A DNA stretch of 42,993 nt from a bacterium (GTDB lineage Bacteria > Acidobacteriota > Thermoanaerobaculia > Thermoanaerobaculales > Sulfomarinibacteraceae), in assembly GCA_024229275.1 (NCBI GenBank), contig JAAESQ010000913.1:1-42993 (forward strand). Reading direction: 5' to 3'. The position numbers were made by a program, and so were the translations under genes. This document shows positions 36,577-42,993 of this stretch, piece after piece. Position 1 is the stretch's first letter. Each line of letters begins with the position of its first letter. The notes under the pieces were generated by a model. The model worked only from the letters and a program-made list of their open reading frames with translations. It was not told the origin of the DNA and searched no databases.

Positions 36577-36849
36577 GTGAAACGAAAGCTCCAAAGAATC
36601 GCGACCCTGGTACTTGGTTGGACGCTGATCCTCCTCGGAGTGATCGGCCTCTTTCTGCCACTCCTTCAGGGAGTCCTGTTAATCGCACTTGGAACCTACG
36701 TTTTGTCACGCGAATCTGAGATCGCTCAGCGCTGGTATTCGAATTTTCTTCAACGGCACCCAGGCCTTCATGCTCGGCTTGAGAGAGCCAAAAGACGTAT
36801 GCCGTGGCACCGAGAAAGTCAAGACGACCAGCGCGGCGAGGAACCTTAG
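36577..36849 (+). CDS. Small PGPGW-type transmembrane protein
   Basis: A 90-residue protein with two close hydrophobic segments (about 8-28 and 31-45; LGWTLILLGVIGLFLPLLQG, VLLIALGTYVLS) and a basic, hydrophilic C-terminus. The pattern GWxLILLGxIGLFLPxLxGxLLIxLG fits the PGPGW/YbaN-like small membrane proteins of unknown function. The GTG start has GGAG nine bases before it. It is in line with the cNMP-FHA gene, 107 bases downstream. Confidence 0.75.
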   Translation: MKRKLQRIATLVLGWTLILLGVIGLFLPLLQGVLLIALGTYVLSRESEIAQRWYSNFLQRHPGLHARLERAKRRMPWHRESQDDQRGEEP

Positions 36850-37036
36850 AGAGCCTGCAAACAATGGCAGGCACAAATTACGCGATTTTCACTGTTTTGG
36901 GTCTTCCCAGGTCGTGCACCAATTGCTAGAATAGGCCTGACAGAAATCAAAAAGACCAAGATTCAATCTCAGGTGCATTGTGCACCCGGGGTTAATACAC
37001 AACAACCCAACGACAGAGACCTTGAAGGAGGTAAAG

Positions 37037-38356
37037 GTGAGCAAAAGGCAGGGTACGACCAGCGAAGATCGACCCGAGCTCGTTGTAGCTCAAGAGAACC
37101 TCGTCCCGGTGGATCGATCGCCATCTCTCATGACCGGCATCCCAGGGAGCCGGATGTTTGAGATCAAGGAGGCGCTCGCGGTGTTCCGCAAACACCATCC
37201 GGGACGTGCAGAGTTCGATGCAAGCCAGGGTGACGGTGGGGCAAGTCTGCCGGGCGTTCCTCGTGAGCTTCTCGAGGAGGCACATCGGCTTCAGCTCGAG
37301 CATGGTACTGGATACGACAAACCGTTCGGTACTCAACTGTTCAGAGAGGCAGTTGTCGAAGACTACTGGCGTCTGGACGCAGCGACAGGATGGGGGCCGA
37401 CCAACGTCATCGCGTGCCAAGGTGGGCGAGACGCACTGGCAAAGGCATACGACGCGGTTCTGTTTCTCGGTCACCGGAGAAGGGGCGATTTCGTCGTTAC
37501 CTCGAGAGTGCCCTGGATTTCCTATAACTGGGGGCCGTATGCGGTTGGAGCCAATGTCATGTTGGCACCCGGCAAGGAAGACGACGCATGGACTATGACT
37601 CCGGAAGCCATTGAAGCATGCGTCGAAGCCGCCGATCGGCTCGATGGGCGAAAAGTGGCACTCTTGGTCATTACCTCGCCGGACAACCCGACAGGTCGAT
37701 CGATGAGTCTCGACGATCAGTTGGCGTTGGCCAGGACCGCCCTGTCGAAAGGCATACCCTATGTGCTATTCGACTGGATCTACCACAGAGTCACCGATGA
37801 AGAGGCTCATGATCTGAACCAATTCCTCATGGCCCTCGAGCCTGAGCAACGCGAACGCTGCATCATCCTCGACGGGATCACAAAGTCTCTCGGAGCAAGC
37901 AATATCAGGAACTGCCACCTTGTGGCTTCAGAAAAGGTTGTGAAGTTCATTCAGAGTCGCGCTTCGCACGCTGTCATTCCATCGTTCCACAGTCAGGCAG
38001 TCGCGATTGCAGCGTATCGCAAAGGATTTGACGAAGCAGCAGCGCCGATCGTTGAGCCGACAAACGCCAGTCGAAAAGTGTTGGGAGATTTTCTCCAGAA
38101 GAAGGGAATTCGGCATATTCTCGGCAAAGGCTATTACGCCTTCCTGGATGTCGGACCGTGGATGGACAATGCCGGTATCAAAGACGGAGGAGACATGGGT
38201 TCCATCCTCGCCGAACGATTCGGTGTTGCCGTCGTGCCCGGCGCGTATTTCTCCATCTTCGGCAACCGATGGATTCGGTTTTCTTATGCCCTGAAACCGG
38301 AGACGACTGCAGCTGCTGCAAACAGACTATGGGAAGGTCTTGACAGCCTTTCGTAG
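37037..38356 (+). CDS. PLP-dependent aminotransferase, class I/II
   Basis: A 439-residue fold-type I aminotransferase. It shows GTGYDKPFGTQLFREAV, CQGGRDALAKAYDAV (phosphate-binding), the aspartate/asparagine motif ITSPDNPTGRSM, FDWIYHRVTDEE, and the PLP-lysine region ILDGITKSLGASNIRNCHLV. The end has IRFSYALKPE with the carboxylate-binding arginine. The substrate is not evident. A perfect AAGGAGGT site stands five bases before the GTG at 37037; a frame from ATG 36980 would bury that site, so GTG is preferred. The next gene, a ligase-peptidase fusion, starts 118 bases after the stop and points the same way, which suggests a shared pathway. Confidence 0.88.
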   Translation: MSKRQGTTSEDRPELVVAQENLVPVDRSPSLMTGIPGSRMFEIKEALAVFRKHHPGRAEFDASQGDGGASLPGVPRELLEEAHRLQLEHGTGYDKPFGTQLFREAVVEDYWRLDAATGWGPTNVIACQGGRDALAKAYDAVLFLGHRRRGDFVVTSRVPWISYNWGPYAVGANVMLAPGKEDDAWTMTPEAIEACVEAADRLDGRKVALLVITSPDNPTGRSMSLDDQLALARTALSKGIPYVLFDWIYHRVTDEEAHDLNQFLMALEPEQRERCIILDGITKSLGASNIRNCHLVASEKVVKFIQSRASHAVIPSFHSQAVAIAAYRKGFDEAAAPIVEPTNASRKVLGDFLQKKGIRHILGKGYYAFLDVGPWMDNAGIKDGGDMGSILAERFGVAVVPGAYFSIFGNRWIRFSYALKPETTAAAANRLWEGLDSLS

Positions 38357-38474
38357 AATCAGTTGCAAACGCGCGGAACAGAACAACTGAGCTTGCACGC
38401 CTCTCACTGGCCAGGAGGTTCAATCCTCCGCATAAGGCCGGTGTTGAGGCACGCAGGCAGGCCGAGGTGGAACG

Positions 38475-41342
38475 ATGAGTAGTCTTCCAACAACCGATTG
38501 GTATCGGTTTGCTGAGAAAGTGGAACTCGCGATCGAGACATCGCGAGAGGAGAGTTTCGAAGGTGGGACCTCTGGGCTTGAGGTCGAATTCAACATTCTC
38601 GACCAAGATTTCAATCCTGTCGTTCGAGTAGGAACAGGACCGGAGCGCCGGTCATTTGCAGACTATCTCTATGAAGAGAGGTTGCCGGAGTGGGTCAGAA
38701 AACGATTTCAACTCGAGGTCTTCCATTGGATGACCGAGATCGCAACCAAGCCATACTATGACGGTGTCAATACTGCAATCGAAGCACGGCTTCTAGAGGG
38801 TGTCCTCCTCAACACCCTGTTCGAACTGGGTCTTACGAGCGGAGATGAATTCGTTGCGACCCACGGAAGCATAGCAACCCGTCTTCAAGTCAGTGGCGAT
38901 AGCATCCCCGACGGATGGAATTTGGCACGTCAGCGCTATCTTCGCCTTTGTGTCGATCTCTTTGGTGACAGGTTGGCCACAGCAGGGATTCACACCAATC
39001 ATTCGTTGCCTGAAGCGTTGCTGTCTTGGGACTTCCTCCACCTTCCGCTCAGCGAGCGGAGAGGACGCACGCTGGAGGACTATCGCAATGATGCGGTGAT
39101 ACGTGCAACACGACTGTTGAGGCCAATGTGTCCAGCTTTCATCGCGATCAGCGCCGCGTCTCCGCTGGCGTGGGAAGAGGTGAACGGGCAAGCAGAGACG
39201 GTCCTCACCGAAATTGACTCGAACAGGTTGCTCGCCTTTCCGAATCCGGGTGAACTTGACGTTGCTGGCCTCTACGCCTCGCATCGCTCTTATCTCGACA
39301 TTTCGTATGACCTGGTGCGCACCGGGACCCGTTTCGGCGCCAACAACTGGACGCCTGTCAGAGCTCGATCCGGCGTCGATCCCGTCAACCGAAATATTCT
39401 CGCTACCTCTGGACATCTGAAAAACCTCTATCGCCGAGGTATCTATTCACTCGGAGAACACGCGAGTTTGGAGGAAGCTGAGCACGCACTCATCGTCGAG
39501 AACCTTTGCGCACGAGTCGACCTGCCGATGAATCGAGTTGAAGTGCGAACCGATGAGGGAGGCGATTCTTTGCCTCTTTCAATAGCCAAGATCGTATTCA
39601 AGGATCTACTCATGCTTCGGATCTACGGAGATCCTCAATTCGGGGGGCACTACCGATACGATCGTGAAGACATCGAGAGGGCGCGGCGCAACGAGACGGC
39701 GGCAGCTAGAGATGGCCTGGATGCTCGCATCGAAAATCCACTCCAAGGAGGCGAGTGCACCGTTCGAGAGATGCTGGGCTACCTGCTCGACGAAGTTGAT
39801 CCGCTGGCAGAGGCGTTTGGACGACGGAAGCTTCTGGAACCGCTGATCGCGATGAGACGTGGTGAGCCCAATCCGGCAAGCGAGCTGAGGCTTCAACTCA
39901 AATCAGCAATCGGTACTGGGCAGAGGAGCTCAACCGGACAACTCGTCATCCCTCCAGAAGCCATTCGGGAGCTATGGTCCGAGCGACGAAAGCTGCTGGC
40001 AGACGAAGTTGCTACACTCGTCGAGACGCCGACCCTCGGCGGACAGGAGAACGCAAAACTCCAACCTTTGATCACTGGCCTGCGAAAAATGTCGAATGAC
40101 AATCATTCGTTGCCGATTCAGGCGACGACTACTCCCGTCTTGGAACCCGTGAGGGGTGTGTCGGATAGGGTGTTTTCGGTATTGGAGTTGGCCTGTGAGT
40201 TAGTGAGAATTCCCTCGGTGACAAATTGCCCGGAAGAACGCATTAGTGAGGTTCTCCGGTGTGCGAAATACATCGCTAGCACTGTTCGTGAAGGAGGGTT
40301 GGAAGTCCGGCTCTTCGAGGACGGACGCTATCCCTCTCTCATGATTGGATTCCCCGGACAGATGTCCGCGCCGGTGACTCTGAGCGGCCATTTTGACGTC
40401 GTTAAGCCGGAGCCGGACGATTGCCAATTCGAACCTCGCATCGACGGGGACTATCTGTGGGGGCGTGGAGCCGCCGATATGAAGACTGTCGTCGCATCCA
40501 ATATCCAGTGGATGCTCGATCGTGTTCGATCGGGAGGGCCATATCCCGGAATCAATCTGATGCTGATCGGTAACGAAGAGAACGGAGAAAGTGACGCCTG
40601 GGGGACACCGCATGTCCTGGCCCAGCTTGAGCAGGAATCGGGATGGGTGCCTCAGTTCATGTTGATGGGCGAAAGAACCGGCGAGAACGGCGATGAGCTC
40701 TACGGCGAAGTGTGCACAGAGAATCGCGGCGTACTACGCTTACGCCTAGTCGCGCATGGAAAACGAGGTCACACCGGCACGGGGAGAGGTCCTGGAGATC
40801 TATTAGACAACCTGATCGAAGCGCGGAATGCTGTCGGAACGATCCTGAATCGTCACCTCACGTTGTCGAGCAGGGATGGCTGGGAATCAACTGCGCGGTT
40901 TCCGTTCCTGACCGTAGGAGAGGACCGAATCTACAACATCACAGCGGGAGAGGGTGCGCTCGGAGTCGAGATTCGACCCATTCCCGGTGACGATGAGAAC
41001 GCTTTGCTGGAAGAGGTTCGCACGCTATGCCAAGAGCTTGGGATGGACTACGACCTTGAGGTCCAGGAAGGTGGCATCAAGTGTCCAACGAACAATCCGT
41101 TCCTGAATCCACTCCTTGCGGCGGTCGAGGAGGTCTCCAGGGAACCGACACGAGTCGGGCGCAAGAAGCCCGGAACATCAGCGCGATTCGCACCGGGCGG
41201 AAATGCCGTTGTCTGGGGTCAGACCGGCATCGGTCCGCATGCCCGAGACGAGCGCCACTTCATTCCATCGATCGAACCCTATCTGAAGATCCTCGATGCT
41301 TACGCGGAGAAGCTGGAGGGCGACCCCGGGTCTACGGGCTAA
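38475..41342 (+). CDS. Fusion of a glutamate-cysteine-ligase-like (GCS2) domain with an M20 peptidase
   Basis: A 955-residue two-enzyme protein. Residues ~1-545 resemble carboxylate-amine ligases of the GCS2 group: GTSGLEVEFNIL (31-42), EVFHWMTEIATKP (81-93), GIHTNHSLPE (171-180), MCPAFIAISAASPL (218-231) and VENLCARVDLPMNRVEVRTD (341-360). Residues ~560-955 are a complete M20 metallopeptidase: LSGHFDVV (His639), GRGAADMK (Asp668), GNEENGE (Glu701/Glu702), ERTG (Glu733), a dimerisation lid (about 745-865) and IGPHARDERHFIP (His922). So a domain that joins an amino acid by an amide bond and one that cleaves such bonds are in one chain. The frame is continuous and both halves keep their key residues, so an assembly artefact is unlikely. 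A GAGGTGG site precedes the ATG. Substrate unknown. Confidence 0.85.
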   Translation: MSSLPTTDWYRFAEKVELAIETSREESFEGGTSGLEVEFNILDQDFNPVVRVGTGPERRSFADYLYEERLPEWVRKRFQLEVFHWMTEIATKPYYDGVNTAIEARLLEGVLLNTLFELGLTSGDEFVATHGSIATRLQVSGDSIPDGWNLARQRYLRLCVDLFGDRLATAGIHTNHSLPEALLSWDFLHLPLSERRGRTLEDYRNDAVIRATRLLRPMCPAFIAISAASPLAWEEVNGQAETVLTEIDSNRLLAFPNPGELDVAGLYASHRSYLDISYDLVRTGTRFGANNWTPVRARSGVDPVNRNILATSGHLKNLYRRGIYSLGEHASLEEAEHALIVENLCARVDLPMNRVEVRTDEGGDSLPLSIAKIVFKDLLMLRIYGDPQFGGHYRYDREDIERARRNETAAARDGLDARIENPLQGGECTVREMLGYLLDEVDPLAEAFGRRKLLEPLIAMRRGEPNPASELRLQLKSAIGTGQRSSTGQLVIPPEAIRELWSERRKLLADEVATLVETPTLGGQENAKLQPLITGLRKMSNDNHSLPIQATTTPVLEPVRGVSDRVFSVLELACELVRIPSVTNCPEERISEVLRCAKYIASTVREGGLEVRLFEDGRYPSLMIGFPGQMSAPVTLSGHFDVVKPEPDDCQFEPRIDGDYLWGRGAADMKTVVASNIQWMLDRVRSGGPYPGINLMLIGNEENGESDAWGTPHVLAQLEQESGWVPQFMLMGERTGENGDELYGEVCTENRGVLRLRLVAHGKRGHTGTGRGPGDLLDNLIEARNAVGTILNRHLTLSSRDGWESTARFPFLTVGEDRIYNITAGEGALGVEIRPIPGDDENALLEEVRTLCQELGMDYDLEVQEGGIKCPTNNPFLNPLLAAVEEVSREPTRVGRKKPGTSARFAPGGNAVVWGQTGIGPHARDERHFIPSIEPYLKILDAYAEKLEGDPGSTG

Positions 41343-41359
41343 CGGGCCTGCGAGAGTGC

Positions 41360-41391
41360 GGGACAACGGGACAACGGGACAACGGGACAAC
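41360..41391 (+). repeat. Four tandem GGGACAAC octamers
   Basis: Four perfect head-to-tail copies of the 8-base unit GGGACAAC lie 18 bases after the stop of the fusion gene. There are no spacers, so this is a simple tandem repeat. Confidence 0.9.
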
Positions 41392-41492
41392 GGCAGGGTC
41401 ACATAGTTTCGGTAGCAGTGGTATTGGCCTCGAAGTATCACCAAGCCGATTCTTCCGCAATTTGCGATTTTGAATGCTGAGGAGAACTATTA

Positions 41493-41524
41493 GGGGCGGT
41501 TCAACGAACCGCCCCTTCTCTTTT
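41493..41524 (+). terminator. Intrinsic terminator
   Basis: GGGGCGGTTC-AAC-GAACCGCCCC forms a perfect 10-bp stem followed by TTCTCTTTT. It ends plus-strand transcription 150 bases after the ligase-peptidase fusion gene. Confidence 0.85.
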
Positions 41525-41687
41525 CACTCTACGGTGTCCGAGGTGCGAACCTGGCGTACTCAGCGGTTCAAGGCTCGTGGCCAATTCAACTGAAGATCTC
41601 GCTCAAGCACAACCAGCGACGAACGGCACTAGCGGACTTTCTGTTCTGCCGATGTCCCGTGGACCCGTAGCCCCGCAAAGCCTGACA

Positions 41688-42710
41688 TCAGTCTCCGTCG
41701 AAGATGCCTCCGATTCCACCCAGTTTTCCGATCACTGAGCCCTCACCTTTGCCACCTCCGCCAGTCTGCGGTGCGGCCTCGTGAATGCGTCCTGCCAGAC
41801 GGCTAAACGGCAGGGACTGCAACCAGACTTTTCCTGGTCCAATGAGCTGGGCAAAGAAGAACCCTTCGCCACCGAAGAAAGCCGACTTCACGTTTCCTAC
41901 GAACTGGATGTCGTAGCGAACCGTTGTCTCTAGAGCCACGATGCACCCTGTATCCACCCGCAAGCCTTGACCGGGCGCGAGTTCGCGCTCGATGATCGTG
42001 CCACCCGCATGAACGAACGCGAGGCCGTCGCCATCGAGCTTCTGCATGATGAAGCCCTCTCCTCCGAAGAGGCCGACGCCGATCTTCTTCTGAAACGCGA
42101 TGCCGATAGATACACCCTTGGCAGCGCAGAGGAAGGCATCCTTCTGGCAGACAAGATGTCCACCGAGCTTTGCAAGATCCATTGGAATGATCTTCCCGGG
42201 GTAGGGAGCGGCAAAAGCAACATTCTGTTTACCTGCACCTTGTGCAGAGAAGACAGTCATGAACAGGCTCTCACCGGTGAGAAGTCGCTTCCCTGCACCA
42301 ACGAGTTTGTCGAAAAAGCTGTCCTGTTGTGCACCGTCACCGAAGATTGTCTTCATTTCAATGCCGTCCGCCATGTACATCATGGCGCCTGCCTCAGCGA
42401 CGACACTTTCTCCCGGATCCAGCTCAACTTCGACGAACTGCATCTCCTCGCCATGGATTACGAAATCGACTTCATCCGCCACCTGGTGCGAAGAACGAGG
42501 GACGGGTGGGGGAGCGTTTTCAGCTGCTCCGCTGATCGATCCTGATAACTCGGGAACGCTTCCAGCTTGGACCCAGTCGCTCATACCTTCGCTGAATACG
42601 TGATGGTTTGACGCGTACTTTCCGGCGTTTAAACCAGCCTTGAGTTCCTCCTCACTCATCGGACCAACGCTGTTTCCGTCTACTGCCACGTACCATTTTT
42701 TATCGCTCAC
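41688..42710 (-). CDS. GYF_2 domain plus AIM24 (TIGR00266) family protein
   Basis: A 340-residue protein. The first ~55 residues form a GYF_2 domain ([25 protein letters not shown]), often found as a peptide-binding module. After a proline linker, the AIM24/TIGR00266 beta-rich domain runs from about residue 80 ([81 protein letters not shown]). The end is glycine-rich. The biochemical role of bacterial members is not known. An inverted repeat lies 22 bases upstream. Confidence 0.88.
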   Translation of the reverse strand: MSDKKWYVAVDGNSVGPMSEEELKAGLNAGKYASNHHVFSEGMSDWVQAGSVPELSGSISGAAENAPPPVPRSSHQVADEVDFVIHGEEMQFVEVELDPGESVVAEAGAMMYMADGIEMKTIFGDGAQQDSFFDKLVGAGKRLLTGESLFMTVFSAQGAGKQNVAFAAPYPGKIIPMDLAKLGGHLVCQKDAFLCAAKGVSIGIAFQKKIGVGLFGGEGFIMQKLDGDGLAFVHAGGTIIERELAPGQGLRVDTGCIVALETTVRYDIQFVGNVKSAFFGGEGFFFAQLIGPGKVWLQSLPFSRLAGRIHEAAPQTGGGGKGEGSVIGKLGGIGGIFDGD

Positions 42711-42732
42711 AGTTGCTTCTCCTCTCTATCTC

Positions 42733-42755
42733 GTGGACCAGGAACTGAGGTCCAC
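42733..42755. promoter_or_regulatory. Inverted repeat upstream of the AIM24-family gene
   Basis: GTGGACC-AGGAACTGA-GGTCCAC has perfect 7-base arms and lies 22 bases before the start codon. It could be an operator or a leader hairpin. The binding protein is unknown. Confidence 0.4.
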
Positions 42756-42834
42756 GCTGAATGTTATGATTTCTCGCCGCGCACAAAGTATAGCGGGTGA
42801 GCAAGTCATCGCTGCTTGAAACGCGGAAGTGGCC

Positions 42835-42993
42835 TCAGAGGTTCTCGATCATCGGCTCAATACAACGTTCGTCGTCGACGCGCCGATTGTTGACTCGGCG
42901 GCTCACGGCGACGGCGGTCATATCGGCAATGGGAAAAGGTTCAAAGAGCTGCTCAAGCCGTTGGGCGTTCAAGGGCTCCGATGCCGTCCATTC
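42835..42993 (-). CDS. SRAP family (YedK/HMCES-like) protein, C-terminal fragment
   Basis: The minus strand reads 52 codons from the right edge to a TGA (42837-42835): LFEPFPIADMTAVAVSRRVN, then DDERCIEPMI near the end. This is the conserved C-terminal end of SOS-response-associated peptidases (the 'M...PVS..VN....D...CI.P' pattern). The catalytic N-terminal Cys2 is outside the window. SRAP proteins crosslink to abasic sites in single-stranded DNA and protect them. The fragment is short, so the call relies on this single pattern. Confidence 0.7.
   Translation of the reverse strand, partial: EWTASEPLNAQRLEQLFEPFPIADMTAVAVSRRVNNRRVDDERCIEPMIENL

Larger units (their letters stand above)
41343..41687. 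other. Intergenic region with tandem octamers and a terminator
   Basis: No supportable gene. It holds the octamer repeat (41360-41391) and the terminator (41493-41524). From 41525 to the AIM24 gene nothing recognisable was seen. Confidence 0.6.

Noticed and set aside
38360-38430. A T-arm-like hairpin (GGAGGTTCAATCCTCC) suggesting a tRNA before the fusion gene
   Set aside because: No acceptor stem, D-arm or anticodon arm could be fitted around it, so it is not a tRNA gene.
41360-41391. CRISPR array
   Set aside because: The repeats are 8 bases, directly adjacent and without spacers; no cas gene is present.

Overview
The window comes from a Gram-negative bacterium of moderate GC content. It encodes Kdo/lipopolysaccharide precursor synthesis (kdsB, kdsA, kdsD), a periplasmic lytic transglycosylase, an LD-carboxypeptidase and a class A RNase P RNA. 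The mix of an imuA-imuB-dnaE2 mutasome, a pyrR-pyrB-pyrC' operon with an inactive dihydroorotase, an S1 protein with a lysine/alanine tail, and several FHA-domain regulators would fit Acidobacteriota or a deltaproteobacterial-type lineage. This placement is an inference; no 16S or ribosomal operon is present to confirm it.

Left part (1-6.7 kb): two cyclic-di-GMP genes flank an xdhC-like gene on the minus strand. One is a membrane diguanylate cyclase cut by the window edge, the other a TM-GAF-GGDEF-EAL protein with both catalytic domains intact. On the plus strand a DcuC/YfcC-type carrier is followed by a split sulfopyruvate/phosphonopyruvate decarboxylase (comD-comE type). Next (6.7-12.5 kb) is the minus-strand damage-mutagenesis operon imuA - tiny membrane-peptide ORF - imuB - dnaE2. 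It has a sigma70-like promoter whose 17-bp spacer is filled by an 8-bp direct repeat. A TetR regulator with a palindromic operator separates it from the Kdo/CTP operon.

Middle (13.3-26 kb): kdsB-pyrG-kdsA-kdsD are tightly packed. pyrG makes CTP, which KdsB uses to activate the Kdo made by KdsD and KdsA. Behind kdsD lies a 234-nt region that folds into a closed multi-hairpin RNA. Then come a single-domain asparaginase-like gene, a K+ channel, queF, an EamA transporter, and pyrR-pyrB-pyrC' behind a leader terminator, followed by ribosomal protein S1 with its own terminator. The pyrC copy has lost most of its metal-binding and catalytic residues.

Right part (26-43 kb): an AT-richer patch holds a lipoprotein and a long hairpin element. 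It is followed by tRNA-Cys and tRNA-Gly with separate promoters, a UDP-sugar pyrophosphorylase, a lytic transglycosylase, an M29 aminopeptidase, a ClpX-like ATPase without the usual ClpX loops, a macro-like unknown, an FHA-GAF-Fis regulator, rnpB, LdcA, a cNMP-FHA protein and a PGPGW membrane protein. An aminotransferase is then followed by a 955-residue fusion of a glutamate-cysteine-ligase-like domain with an M20 peptidase, the most unusual protein here. The window ends with an AIM24/GYF protein and the C-terminus of a SRAP (YedK/HMCES-type) protein.

The best candidates for something undescribed are the structured RNA at 17750-17983, the ligase-peptidase fusion with its aminotransferase, and the 34-residue membrane peptide inside the mutasome operon.
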